51,192 nucleotides of DNA from Hondaea fermentalgiana (GCA_014084085.1 NPFB01000011.1:1-51192); one strand, 5' to 3'. Shown: positions 18,040-28,236, counted from the stretch's first letter. Made by a program: numbers and translations. The notes: generated from the letters alone by a model not told the origin.

Positions 18040-20190
18040 ATGGCGCCCATGTCGGCCTCTGACGCGCAAGTCAGTATCCTTAAAGCCGTCGAAGAATCAT
18101 GGAAGACGTCGTTCAAGCTGCACCTCACCCGCATAGTGCGCCAAACAGTCAGCTGGAGAATCGATGGCGTGCTCAGCCGCCCCACAAAGCTCATGCCCAT
18201 CCCGAGCACCGTCGTGAACGTCACGTTCGAAGTCGAAGATGATGACGACCAACCGAGCGCTCGTAAAATCGCAGAATCCAAATCGTGCACCGCAGGGGAA
18301 GCGCAGCAGGGACCCAAGGTCATCCGCTACAGGCTCGAAAATGTCTTGTACTGGCGGAACATCGACAAGTTTTCCGAGTCGCTCGTCGATCGCATGCTCT
18401 CTGACAAGATCAGCGTGCGCGAAAGACACCTCGATATTGTTCGTGACGACTTTGGGTCCACTCGAGGACAAATTGCCTTTGACGCTGAAATTGGTGAAGA
18501 AATGAAAATCGCCGACGCCGCGCGGAAACCAGTCTACGAAGACGACTCAGAAGACGACTTCCTCCCCGACGAAGACCTCCTTGGTCCTACCGACGAGGAT
18601 TCTGAAGATGAAGACTTTGATTTTGGCAATGTGAGCTCGGACGTCGTGACGCGACGCGAGGAAATCGAAAACAAGGTCGCTGAAATCTTCTTTACAACAT
18701 CTGACAACGATGCAGCGGACGATGTGAATCGGTATTTTGCAGGACTCGAGCTTGTACAAGAAGTGGGTCGCGAGTTTGATGCCTCGGCAGATGATTTCAT
18801 GCTTCTCTATTCGTGTGTGGACCCGGCCAGCAGCCTGCAGGTAGTTGCCAAGGCCGTGAAGAATATTCTCAAGCGGCGGCTCACATCAGAGTTTCAGACC
18901 TCGAGTGCTCAAGCCTGGCCAGAGTCAATCCTCGATGCTTATAGCCCAGACCTTGCTTTCTCCATTGCCAAGGCCTGCGAAGCCCTCGAAAAGCGTAAGG
19001 CGTCCGATGTTGAGGACGCCGACGAGAACACCGACGCAGAAGATGCAGATGGTAACGCCGCTGCTTCGGCGCCCGACGCAACGAAAAAGGGCAAGGAAAC
19101 CTCGACGAGCGCAGAGTCAAAGGTTGCAGAAGAAAGCAAAAATTCTGATGCGGACGCGGGCACGGGAGATGCACAAAACGATGTCGACTTCATGACGCGT
19201 GGGGCATTGCGTGCTATTCTTGGTCACAATGCTGTCGGCCTTCGCGCGTCTGAGATCAACACACTTATGGCGCTCCAGCAATCGCACGAGGAAGATGCTG
19301 AGCTTGTCAAAGTGCCAACGAGCGAGGAACTCGCAGAGCAGATTCGCACTGTGCGCCTTGCTTTTGCAAGACACGTCTACATGTGCTACTCTTCGGGGCC
19401 AAGTGGTGTTGCACGCGTCGAAAAGGCTGTTCTCTCGGCTCTCCTCAAGCTCGATGGGGAAGAAAAGGATGGCGGCGATCTCTTTGTCTCCGACGAGATT
19501 CTAATGCAGGCTCTTCTCAAACCGCGACTTGCGACGCTTGTGCATAGTAGAATTACGGCTGTGCGCGCTCTGAGCCGTCTCGTCTTTGACCGTCACGACA
19601 TCGCCGAGGCCGCCTGTGCAATGGCTGAGGCGCTCTGCAGTCTCGGTGGCAACCCTGCCTCACTGGAGGAAGCTACGGAAATGCGCGCGCGTAGCGACCT
19701 TGACTTGAAAGCCCTTCTGCCTTCCGACATGTGCCCCATTGCCATGCAGCAACACGTCGAGACGGACCCGCAAGCCGCACCCCAACAAATTGCCGACCTC
19801 GTGGCTCTCTGTGCGCCCGAGGCGCGTCTCACTGCCGTCAAAGTTTTGCTTGCTGACTCGCATGTTGCGCAGCTCATGCAGGCCGAGCGAGAACGCGAGA
19901 GGGCGTACAGCGCATTTGTCAGCAAAAAGGGTCAGCTCAAGATTGTTGGCGTTCGACCAGTCGATGATGACGTCGAGCTTACCGTCATCAATGACGCTAC
20001 CAACACCGAAGCATGTGCCACCTTTTCCTGTGAACAGCTCGCCAACGACTTTGACCTCCAGGACACATCTGTTCTCACGAATCCGGAGCATGAGGACTCT
20101 GAATATGTTCTTGAGCGCATCCGCAAGCGACTCTACGTGGATGCCTTTGACCCAAGCATTCTGCTCTACTACGTGCCGCTTTTGCGATGA
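18040..20190 (+). CDS. Unknown acidic protein, 716 residues
   Basis: A long uninterrupted frame from the ATG at 18040, with codon use like its neighbours. I do not recognise a family. The N-terminal 130 residues look globular (SWRIDGVLSRP, KVIRYRLENVLYWRNIDKFSESL). An acidic stretch follows at about 165-200 (DDSEDDF...DEDSEDEDFDF). A helical region spans about 205-310. A low-complexity Asp/Ala/Ser linker lies at about 320-390 (TDAEDADGN). The C-terminal half (about 395-716) looks folded, with GALRAILGHNAVGLRASEINTL, a helix set, and a terminal beta-like segment KKGQLKIVGVRPVDDDVELTV. No transmembrane segment or signal peptide is visible. The ending YVDAFDPSILLYYVPLLR is unusual in being strongly hydrophobic. 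Confidence 0.8.
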   Translation: MAPMSASDAQVSILKAVEESWKTSFKLHLTRIVRQTVSWRIDGVLSRPTKLMPIPSTVVNVTFEVEDDDDQPSARKIAESKSCTAGEAQQGPKVIRYRLENVLYWRNIDKFSESLVDRMLSDKISVRERHLDIVRDDFGSTRGQIAFDAEIGEEMKIADAARKPVYEDDSEDDFLPDEDLLGPTDEDSEDEDFDFGNVSSDVVTRREEIENKVAEIFFTTSDNDAADDVNRYFAGLELVQEVGREFDASADDFMLLYSCVDPASSLQVVAKAVKNILKRRLTSEFQTSSAQAWPESILDAYSPDLAFSIAKACEALEKRKASDVEDADENTDAEDADGNAAASAPDATKKGKETSTSAESKVAEESKNSDADAGTGDAQNDVDFMTRGALRAILGHNAVGLRASEINTLMALQQSHEEDAELVKVPTSEELAEQIRTVRLAFARHVYMCYSSGPSGVARVEKAVLSALLKLDGEEKDGGDLFVSDEILMQALLKPRLATLVHSRITAVRALSRLVFDRHDIAEAACAMAEALCSLGGNPASLEEATEMRARSDLDLKALLPSDMCPIAMQQHVETDPQAAPQQIADLVALCAPEARLTAVKVLLADSHVAQLMQAERERERAYSAFVSKKGQLKIVGVRPVDDDVELTVINDATNTEACATFSCEQLANDFDLQDTSVLTNPEHEDSEYVLERIRKRLYVDAFDPSILLYYVPLLR

Positions 20191-20265
20191 CGCGAGAGGA
20201 AAGAAAGGCTGCGCGCAGACGAAATTTGAGACTTTCATAACGATACAAGCATGTATTTTCTTGGA

Positions 20266-20280
20266 CTAGGCCTAGGCCTA
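20266..20280. other. Palindromic CTAGGCCTAGGCCTA motif
   Basis: Overlapping copies of the palindrome TAGGCCTA lie 76 bases after the stop codon of the 716-residue gene. Related AGGCCTA sequences occur in intergenic DNA at about 42455-42466, 45584-45600 and 47592-47600. The meaning is unknown. Confidence 0.5.
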
Positions 20281-20628
20281 CTCACCCTCTCCCTGTTTGA
20301 GTGTGTGCTTGTTGCAGGAAAATTCGGTAGGGTTCTTGTATGTATCCCTTTGATGGAGTCAATACGAATGACGCGCTGGAATGAAAGGTAGCCCTCTATA
20401 CTCCAAGAAATTACCCTTTTCCACGTGATCAAAGGCGACAAGAACAGGATCAATTTCGACATATAGATTTTTTCATTTTACTTTTGGGAGGACAGAGCAT
20501 AATAATAGTGAAGAAGTCACCTCTGAACTCCTTCCCTTCTTCCTTGACAAGACAAGTGTGTATAATTGGTATGAAAACCATCGTCTTTTGCTTGCCCCAC
20601 TGCCTCTGTTGGGAATAGCTGGACCTCG

Positions 20629-22146
20629 TTAGTGGTGATGATTGTTGTGAAGGGACGCTTGACCCGTCCCACCATGATGGTATCGCTGCTCGCGAAGCGC
20701 ACGTGGGCACGTGCATACTCCACTGCAGCGACCCGTCCAGCACGTGTTGGTGTTGCCATTCATGTCTACGAGGTTGTAACTCCGCAACAGTGGTGCGTTC
20801 ATTTTTCGCTCCACATCGTTCATTCCGATGCGAAGTCGCTCCTTGCGCGTGCGCTGTTCCTCGGCCATTTGAAACTTGAGACTTTCTTGATACTCGTGGC
20901 GTTGCTCAGCAATACGGCGACGCTCATGTTTATCTTGCTCTGCCTGAACGCGAGCCCGGAACTGCAATTCGCGCGCATAGGCTGCCTGCTCGGCGGCTGA
21001 GCGTTCCTGCGAAAATCGTCGCTCCATGACCTGTTGAGCGCGCGTACGTTGAAGTTCTTGCAATGCGAGCTGTCGCTGGCGTTCCTGTTGGGCATGCTTG
21101 GCCGCCTCGCGCTGTTGACTCTCCTTCTCCCATCGCACAAACGCTTGCTCGAGCGCTTCGCGGCGCTCCCGCTCAACACGTCCGAGCTCAGTACCCACAG
21201 TCGAATAGATTTCGTGTTGCTTGGCAAGAATAGCTTCCTTCTCACGCCGACGCTGCGCTTCTCGTTCGAGTTCGCGCTCCTCTGCCTGCCGTGCAAATTC
21301 GCGATCACGGAGGCGCTCTGCTTCTTCTTCGAGTTTGCGCTGTTGGAGCGCATCAGCGTACATTTGCTGGTCCCTTACGAGTTCGTCATGTTGCTGAGCG
21401 CGGAATCGTGCAAGGCGTTCTTGTTCCTGTGCCTCTTTGCGCCTGGCCTGCTCCAAGAGTCTCGTTTCCTCTGCACGTTCCTCCTCTTGGAGCTGCCGCT
21501 GGTGCAAGCGTTGCGCCGCACAAAACTGATCAAGCTCGTCGGTGCACTTTGCTTGCCTTTGCTGGAGTGCAGCTGCGCGAGCTGCCTGCTCGCGACGAAA
21601 TGCCTCGGCATCTGCAGCAATGCGTGCAGCTTCGCGCTGCTTCTCGGAGGCTGCGGCTTGACGTGCGCGCTCTTGCTCTGCCATGAGGTCGTTCAGATCT
21701 GAAGCATATCCCTTGCGTCGCGCAAGCAAGGCAAGCTTGTCCTTGCGCTGTTGATCTTTTGCTTCGTCGGCTCGGGCGAGAGCCAAAAGGGCGTACTCGT
21801 CGTCAATGAGATGTTGCGGGAGTTGAGCCTCCAGACGGCGGCCGCTTCCACCGTCACACCCGCATTCATGGATGCGCGATTTACAAAATTGACAGAGGTC
21901 CTCGCTCAGCACGGCAGGCAGCTGCGCGCTTTGCACATGGTACCTTGCGTCAGCGCAGACTTGCTCGGTGATGTGCCTTGTGTCGTGGACGCCATTCTCT
22001 GCGATGGCGCGGTTCACCCATTCTTCGATCCTGTCTCGCACCTTTTCCAGCAAGCCTTCCCTGTCAAGTGCCTCTCGCGCCTCGAGACTCGCTCGTTCTT
22101 GCAAGCGAGCTCGTCGAAGTGCGTCTCTCCGCGAGCTCGTCGCCAT
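20629..22146 (-). CDS. Coiled-coil TPH-like protein, possibly ciliary
   Basis: The product has 505 residues from the ATG at 22146. Residues 1-135 are mixed, with a Cys cluster FCKSRIHECGCDGG at about 89-102. From about 140 to 445 it is one long Arg/Glu/Gln-rich coiled coil with the texture of trichohyalin/plectin-homology (TPH) proteins such as CFAP45, CFAP53 and trichoplein (for example RREKEAILAKQHEIYSTVGTEL and RWEKESQQREAAKHAQQ). Such proteins sit inside doublet microtubules or at basal bodies, and thraustochytrid zoospores are flagellate. The class is inferred from composition only. The tail after about residue 447 (MNGNTNTCWTGRCSG...HHH) looks unlike the rest, and another frame of the same DNA looks more protein-like, so a small 3' intron is possible. 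It is divergent from the LRR gene. Confidence 0.82.
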   Translation of the reverse strand: MATSSRRDALRRARLQERASLEAREALDREGLLEKVRDRIEEWVNRAIAENGVHDTRHITEQVCADARYHVQSAQLPAVLSEDLCQFCKSRIHECGCDGGSGRRLEAQLPQHLIDDEYALLALARADEAKDQQRKDKLALLARRKGYASDLNDLMAEQERARQAAASEKQREAARIAADAEAFRREQAARAAALQQRQAKCTDELDQFCAAQRLHQRQLQEEERAEETRLLEQARRKEAQEQERLARFRAQQHDELVRDQQMYADALQQRKLEEEAERLRDREFARQAEERELEREAQRRREKEAILAKQHEIYSTVGTELGRVERERREALEQAFVRWEKESQQREAAKHAQQERQRQLALQELQRTRAQQVMERRFSQERSAAEQAAYARELQFRARVQAEQDKHERRRIAEQRHEYQESLKFQMAEEQRTRKERLRIGMNDVERKMNAPLLRSYNLVDMNGNTNTCWTGRCSGVCTCPRALREQRYHHGGTGQASLHNNHHH

Positions 22147-22846
22147 CTTCGCTTTTCTTCACGCTGCTGCTGCTGCTGCTGCTCCTGCTCCTGCAATTCC
22201 TGCTCGCACTTTGCTCGCACTTTTGCTCATCGACGGCACGCACACCTCCGACACGCTCCAAGTCTGGCGCTCTGGCGCCAGCTCGAGCGCGCGGGAGGCT
22301 CCGTCTTTCCTGCAATCCATCGCCTCGCCTATGTCCATCTCTTGCTCTCTCGCGCGCGAGTCCCGCGCCGGAGTAGAACTGGGTCCCGCGCTGGCCGCTG
22401 CAGCGCGGAACTCGGGGTCCCCGCGAGGTCCCGCGCCCGGTACACACCCCAAAATGGGACGCGCGCGCACCCCCCCCCCCCTTGTCCCCCATGTGACTTC
22501 CACCGTCCGTGCAGTGCCAGTGCCGGCGCGAGCTTTCCCCAACGGTTACCTAGCGAGGACGTGACGAACATGAATGGTAGCTCGCTGGCGGGTGGGTTGG
22601 GGAGACGATTGTCCGATTAATCAACGGGTCGTTTGCTCGCGCACGAGCCCGCTTGACACCCGCCAGCGACTCGGAGGGTGGCTTGCAGTCTCGTGTGAGA
22701 GCCTGCGAGCGGTTGTGACCGAAAAGCGAACAAACGCGGGACGGGAAGGGAAGTCTCGCCCGGCCAGGCAGGCAGCTAGGCAGGCACGCAGGCACGCGGC
22801 CAACGTCGAGGCGCCGCGCGCCGGGGGAAAAGGCGGCGCACGCACG
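22147..22846. other. Divergent promoter region, TPH-like/LRR
   Basis: About 700 bases separate two genes transcribed away from each other. It contains a (CTG)n/(CAG)n run at about 22163-22190, a poly-C tract at about 22470-22480 and a GGCA-rich run at 22763-22793. No additional gene is seen. Confidence 0.6.
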
Positions 22847-23770
22847 ATGGGCCTCGACGAGGAACTTGCCAAGCTCGTGGAAGAGCTGGAGCTCGATGTT
22901 GACGAAGATGAGGACGAGCTCACGGAGCTGGACATGTCGGAGAAGGAGCTCACGGAGGTGCCGGCGCTCATCTTTGACAAATGCACCGATCTCGAAGGTC
23001 TCTTTCTCGAGAACAATCAACTCACCAAAGTCGACGGGATCGGCAAGCTCGTCAAGCTCACAGAGCTGTATCTGCGCAAAAACAAGGTCTCCGCGCTGCC
23101 GGAAGACATTGGCCAGCTCAAGGAGCTCGACACCATTTACCTCGAGGACAACGAAATGACGGAAGCGGGTTTCCCGGCCAGTTTTGGTAGCTTGTCCGCA
23201 TTGAAGGGGCTCCCCTTGCATCGGAATAAGCTCACAGCGCTCCCAGCGTGCTTGTACACGCTCACCTCACTGGAAGAGCTGTACATTGATGATAATGCTG
23301 TCACGGAGATCCCAGAGGACTTCGGTAAGCTGGTCAATCTCCGTCAGCTTGGTTTGGCGCGCAACAAAATCACATCGTTGCCCAAATCTTTTGGACAGCT
23401 CATCAAGCTCGAAATCCTTCATGCAGAGGGGAACGAGCTTGAGAAGCTTCCAAAAAGCATGGGCGGCTGCCTTGCTCTCAAGCGTGTTTACTTGCAAGAA
23501 AACAAGCTTGTTAAGCTGCACGCCTGTCTTGGACGCTGTCAGGAAATCCAGGTCATCAACGTAGAGAACAACAAGCTCTCCGGGGTTGCCAAGCGCATTG
23601 CCGCATTACCCAAGCTAAAGCACCTCTTGCTCGCACAGAACTGCCTTGCGGCATTACCGAAAGAAATCGTTTCCAGCGCAAGTAATCTGCGGCGCTTTAC
23701 ACTTGCAGGTAATCAGCTCGAAACGACCATGATTGCTGAGCTCGAAAAGCTTGAGGAGATCGAGGAATGA
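22847..23770 (+). CDS. Leucine-rich-repeat protein
   Basis: The product has 307 residues from the ATG at 22847; the frame is open further upstream but the sequence there is low complexity. After an acidic N-terminus (ELELDVDEDEDE) it consists almost entirely of about eleven LRRs of 23 residues with the consensus L..L.L..N.L..LP..., for example LEGLFLENNQLTKV, LTELYLRKNKVSALPEDIG, LEELYIDDNAVTEIPEDFG and LRQLGLARNKITSLPKSFG. This matches the LP-type repeats of SHOC2/Ras-suppressor and plant intracellular Ras-group LRR proteins. There is no signal peptide, kinase or transmembrane segment, so it is probably a cytosolic scaffold. It ends LEKLEEIEE. I cannot assign an orthologue. Confidence 0.9.
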   Translation: MGLDEELAKLVEELELDVDEDEDELTELDMSEKELTEVPALIFDKCTDLEGLFLENNQLTKVDGIGKLVKLTELYLRKNKVSALPEDIGQLKELDTIYLEDNEMTEAGFPASFGSLSALKGLPLHRNKLTALPACLYTLTSLEELYIDDNAVTEIPEDFGKLVNLRQLGLARNKITSLPKSFGQLIKLEILHAEGNELEKLPKSMGGCLALKRVYLQENKLVKLHACLGRCQEIQVINVENNKLSGVAKRIAALPKLKHLLLAQNCLAALPKEIVSSASNLRRFTLAGNQLETTMIAELEKLEEIEE

Positions 23771-24060
23771 GCACATTTTGGGTTGGTTTCCGAATGCCTG
23801 ATTCACCGGTGCTTTCTTCTTTTCTCCAGTTCTTTTTTCTTTCCTTTTCTTTTCTTCTCCTTTCCTTTTTCTTTCCAATGCATAATGAAGCTGATGCAGG
23901 CAGGGAGGGAGGGACAGGGAAGGCTCACAGCATCTAGCTTTTTTCTACTACTCTGGTATCTATCAATTTTGTCTGCGTTCTTGAACACAAGACACACTCT
24001 CTCCTCTTGCTCTCTTTTCGAGACGGAAAACGATGTGCTATGGAAAAAAGAAGCCTTCCT

Positions 24061-24660
24061 TCAAGCCCTGTCTTGTTTCACAACATCGACTTTGTCTCCA
24101 GCGCAAACGAGACCGGCCGTGGAAGTGGAAAAGAAGGCGCCCCCAGATCCGAAGTCTCGCGCAGCATGAAACTCGAGCTCGACGCAGCCCTTGCGTGGCC
24201 CCCGCTCAGGCGGCCAAAGTTTTCTCGCAATGGCGTCGCAGCGCGCCTCTACCGCGCTGACAACCTTGCGACTCGTATCGTGCTGGTCCCCCGGGCAAAT
24301 CCTCACGCGGTCTCCGGGCTTGAGACTTGCGAGGTCGACCCCGTCGAGCACGAGCTGCTCGTTTGCCTGACCAGGCTCCCAGGAGGCCGTCGCCTCGTCG
24401 TCTCCGGAGGGCACGCTCGTTGCGAGCAGCTCGCGGTCTCCGCGTTTGCGGCGCCCGAACTTGGCGTCGCCCAGCAGGCCCCCGCGAGCCACCACGCCGC
24501 AGCACTCGGGCTCGCGGTCCACGACCACGCACATGACCGATGCCATCGTCTGCTGTTCCCGGGCCATCGCCGCCATCGGCGTCGTCGTCGCGCTCTCCGC
24601 GCTCTCCGGAGTCTCCGGGGTCTCCGTCGTCTTCTTCGTCTGCTCGGCCTTGGACGCCAT
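24061..24660 (-). CDS. Unknown 199-residue protein
   Basis: The frame opens with an ATG at 24660 in good context (GACGATGGCG) and has typical local codon use. Residues 1-35 are Thr/Glu/Pro/Ala-rich and probably disordered. From about 40 there is a compact-looking domain: SVMCVVVDREPECCGVVARGG, then FGRRKRGDRELLA, and LVLDGVDLASLKPGDRVRICPGD, which reads like a small beta barrel. The end is CAGDKVDVVKQDRA. I recognise no family. It is tail-to-tail with the LRR gene, 290 bases apart. Its start may be preceded by another exon. Confidence 0.6.
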   Translation of the reverse strand: MASKAEQTKKTTETPETPESAESATTTPMAAMAREQQTMASVMCVVVDREPECCGVVARGGLLGDAKFGRRKRGDRELLATSVPSGDDEATASWEPGQANEQLVLDGVDLASLKPGDRVRICPGDQHDTSRKVVSAVEARCDAIARKLWPPERGPRKGCVELEFHAARDFGSGGAFFSTSTAGLVCAGDKVDVVKQDRA

Positions 24661-25070
24661 CGTCCGCGCCCCTCGTGCGTGTCTCTTGTCTGCGGGAAAG
24701 GATGACTCGCTCGACCTCTGCCGATGCCGTCATGTCATGTCATCCTGGATCTGCCTGCATGGCGACGGCGTCGGCGATGAAAAGGTTGACACCATGGGCG
24801 AGGGAGATGGCGAGATGAGTGGGAGCAACATGAACAACAATAATGACAATGACGAGGGGGAGGAGGAGGGTGGTGAAGACAACGACATTGTAGAACAAAA
24901 GAAGTTGGCCAGAACCTAGGTCAAATCGTGATCGACAACGCTGACCCAAGGACTGACCGTGCCCGCTCAAGATGTCCGTTCTGCGCGCGACTCGGCGCGA
25001 CTGCGACGATAGGATCACATATCTGTCAAGGCCCACTGCAGGTCAAGTGCAATGGAGACCAAATCCGAGC

Positions 25071-25692
25071 TCAAAACTGCCGAGACGAGCGTGCTTTTAT
25101 TACTGACAGAACTGGAGCCAAGCCAACCTGCCGAGCAACTTGAGAAACACGTCTGACTGTGAAGTGTCGACGCAAGTCCAGCTTCAAGCTCGAGCAAACG
25201 TTTGTATATACCTCTTCTCTTCTTACCCCGGACGCGGCGCTTGCACTCACACAAGGCGCGCATGCATGCACTCCCGACTCCACGGTTTCACAGAATGCGC
25301 AGGATGTCGCAGAAGGCACGATCAAATTTGAGCCGCCCCCTTGTAAAGTAGTGCAAGTGAAGAAATATCGCTGTACAGTTAAGAGGAATCGCATCGCTGA
25401 CCGTTGTCAACTTACTGGCCCACAGGACGGCATTTCCAAACTGTGTGTTTTGGTTCATTTTTTCGAAGATAACCGATGAGACCAAGGTCGCTTCATCCAA
25501 TTTCGGGAGCGACAGCCCGTTCTGAATGACACCTCGAACACCACCGCCATTGTCGTCGCTCCCAAGATCCTTGTAGATTTCAAATAGCTCAGCTTGGTAT
25601 CTTTCATTGAAGTCGGCGAAGGCCGCAAACAATTTTGTCAGATTGGGCGTGGTTGCAAAGAAATCTATGAGTTCCTTGAAGCAGATCGCCAT
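25071..25692 (-). CDS. Possible two-exon gene or fragment, unknown
   Basis: An ATG at 25692 opens a frame reading MAICFKELIDFF, LTKLFAAFADFNERYQAELF and VSSVIFEKMNQNTQ, which looks like helical protein. It meets a strong donor (GCCA/GTAAGT) at 25415. The acceptor TTTACAAG ends at 25340, and the frame continues in phase as GGSNLIVPSATSCAFCE, with several Cys, to a TGA at 25071. The total would be 181 residues. Further protein-like pieces lie upstream on the same strand: one reads VEYYALKSGSSVKGP and ends at another GTAAGT donor near 25910. The gene may therefore be longer, or this may be a decayed multi-exon gene. The family is not recognised. Confidence 0.35.
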
Positions 25693-26124
25693 GGGAGGAC
25701 GCGATTGTCTGTGTCCCAATGCAGGGTGCAGAGTAATGCAAGAAGGTACCACCACGATCGGTCATGGAAAACCGGCGTCTCATTTACATAGTAGAGTGAC
25801 GGCGATTCAATTTGGCTTGTGGTGAGGATGTTGGCAATGGAACCGATGGTTTTCTCAGTGCAAAAGTAAATATCCGATGATGCATTCTCCCTCATCGTGA
25901 CTTACTTCCCGCATATTTGCCACATCCGGGCAATACTGGTCCCTTCACCGACGAGCCACTCTTCAGTGCATAATATTCAACGTTGTGGTGTTTCCTTGGC
26001 CTCATTCTCGCGGAAAGAGTCAATGTTCTCTTGTTCGGTCTGGTTGGGCTCGCAAAGTTGTACTCTTTGGCGCACGGACGTTGGTGGAAAGAAGAAAAGG
26101 GGGAATCGACACTTCGGCTGCCAG

Positions 26125-26126
<2 letters not shown>

Positions 26127-26154
<28 letters not shown>
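26127..26154. repeat. (CCAG)n microsatellite
   Basis: About seven copies of the same tetranucleotide as at 1012-1050, between the gene fragments and the nuclease-kinase gene. Confidence 0.85.
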
Positions 26155-26156
<2 letters not shown>

Positions 26157-26273
26157 GGAACCACAAAAACCGTCGCGCGTTGGGTGACTGGGCGATTGCT
26201 TAGTTGCAGCCGAGCGGACCTCGGAGCGTGGCATACAGACGGCGTTGTCGGATGATCTGAGATTTATTTTTAT

Positions 26274-28236
26274 TTACGATTGGTCAGAACCATTGTGCAA
26301 GGACTTGAGAAATTGTGTTGGAGAGAAGCGCCTGAGCATGGACTTCCCGACGACGATGCGGCCGAAAGCTCGAGTCCACTCGGCATCAAAAGACTCATAA
26401 TCCTGGCGGCAGTGACGCAAGTCAAGACTCGCCATTCCAAGATCAACAAGTCTTACCGTTCCGTTTTCTTGGATAGTAACATTGCGTAGTCCCATGTCGC
26501 CATGAGTGATGCCAGCTCCGTGCAGCTTGTCCAGAAGTGCGTGGACTCGAGAGTGCACAGCATTGAGCCCGACTGACCTCGCCGTTTGCTGACCGACTTC
26601 CGATCTAAGAGAGTGTCCAGTATTGGACATCACAATCATGAAGTAAAAGCCCCCGCCAATGGGGAACTCTCCACTGTAATGGACTACAGGGAGCACGCTG
26701 CCTTGAAGTGCGCGAGCTGCACCATCGTAGAGACGGGCTTCCTCCACTAACATGCCCATAAATTCGGTGGCCTGCTCGTTATTGAGATTGTAGCCGGTGT
26801 CATACGAAGTTTCGTCGTCTAGATAGAGTGACGCCTTGGCGAAGCAGTCGTTGAAAGTTATACCTGCGATTTCGAGCGTGCTGTCCGAAAAGCCAACGCC
26901 ATAGGCACCATGAAGTGGAACTACACTTCCTATGGATGTACAGACAGTCAATACAGCCAGCAAATCGTCCCTTTCGGAATTGTCACCGCCGCTGCCTGCC
27001 TGTCGGAATGTCGTTTGTGCCTGACTAGAGGATGTGATGTTGGATTCAAACCTGCTCATGTTGGGTCCCTTGCTCGAAAATTGATCGGCGTTTTTATCGA
27101 TCCTGTTTTGGNNNNNNNNNNNNNNNNNNNNNNNNNNNNNNNNNNNNNNNNNNNNNNNNNNNNNNNNNNNNNNNNNNNNNNNNNNNNNNNNNNNNNNNNN
27201 NNNNNNNNNNNGACTCCCAATTCGATAAGATGCCATAGCGACATCCAGTCAGCATCATGTAGCTGCACACTTGGGTCACAGGATGTTTCACGGATTCGTA
27301 CTTTTTTGTTCGAGGGCCACTGCTTTCCTCAAACGGTTTCAGCTCACTTTTATCGTATTCTTCGAGCGTGGTTTTGGTAAAGGTCTTGTCTGTTTTGTAT
27401 TCGATCATGCAAATCGGGAACGACTCCAGGTTAATCACGCCGTCCGGTTGGCGCAGTGTTCTTGAGACGAAATCGAAGACACCATAGAGACGACCGCTCT
27501 TATAACTGAGTTTGTCGCTGTTCGGTTCGTTGGTTGTTTTCAAGATATGCTTCACAGCTTCGTACAATTTCTTCATGATGTCGACGACGCACTGCTCGGA
27601 AGTACCTGGCTCGTGATCGCGAAGGTACACAATTGACTCGGGGAAAGCACTACGTTTTTCTTGAAAGGCAACAAGCTTGCCGACAAATTCTTGCAGATAG
27701 CTGGAAGAATATTCACACTCATTGAAGTTGGCAAAATCCCATGGAACAGCGATGTCGGGGCTGTAGAAATGTGGAATGCTCGTAGTACCCGTACTGCTCG
27801 CATTTATGATAAATCGAGGGTCGTGTGCCATAAGGTTGCTCCATACAGATACCACCGCCTCTTGTTTTGCTCGAAGTTCCTCCTTTTCTTGAGCAAGCGC
27901 CTGAATTTTCGCATCGAGCGTCTCAAGTTTGCGCTTCAAGCCGCGCACTTCTTCGCGGAGTCTAGCTTCAGCAGCTTCTTGATCTTCGCGGAGTCTAGCT
28001 TCAGCAGCTTCTTGTTCTTCGCGCTCCTTTATTCGTCCCGCCTCAGCATCCAGGTAATCGGCTAAATGATCTGGGATCCATGATGTGTCCCCGTCGCTCC
28101 TCCTGAGAAGCGACTCCAGTTGATCGTACGCTTTTGTGATGAGATGATGATCCGAGGGATTATTTTTCCATTTCTTGATTTGTGCAAAAGTGACATTTTG
28201 CACGAAGGCATCTTGTTCATCCTCCAAATCGAGCAT
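26274..28236 (-). CDS. PD-(D/E)XK nuclease-protein kinase fusion, Crinkler-like
   Basis: One gene is inferred across an assembly gap (27112-27211). The 5' part, from the ATG at 28236, gives 341 residues. It has a charged coiled coil at about 65-125 with an 11-residue repeat (EDQEAAEARLR), then a region with a restriction-endonuclease-like core: a helix at about 217-232 (VVDIMKKLYEAVKHI), PD at 264-265, EYK at 279-281 and Q322 with Y326 (TQVCSYMMLTGCRYGIL). The 3' part gives about 290 residues of kinase-like sequence: VEEARLYDGAARAL with a possible alpha-C Glu, the loop ITHGDMGLRNV (HxDxxxxN) and VRLVDLGMA (DLG for DFG). No glycine-rich loop is obvious. This order fits the REase-kinase fusions described in Crinkler-type effectors and related eukaryotic conflict proteins. 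No secretion signal is seen at the N-terminus. The frames on either side of the gap differ, as expected if the gap length is arbitrary. Local GC is visibly lower than in neighbouring genes. Confidence 0.75.
27112..27211. other. Assembly gap, 100 N
   Basis: Exactly 100 N characters, the usual placeholder for a gap of unknown size. It interrupts the nuclease-kinase gene. Confidence 0.99.
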
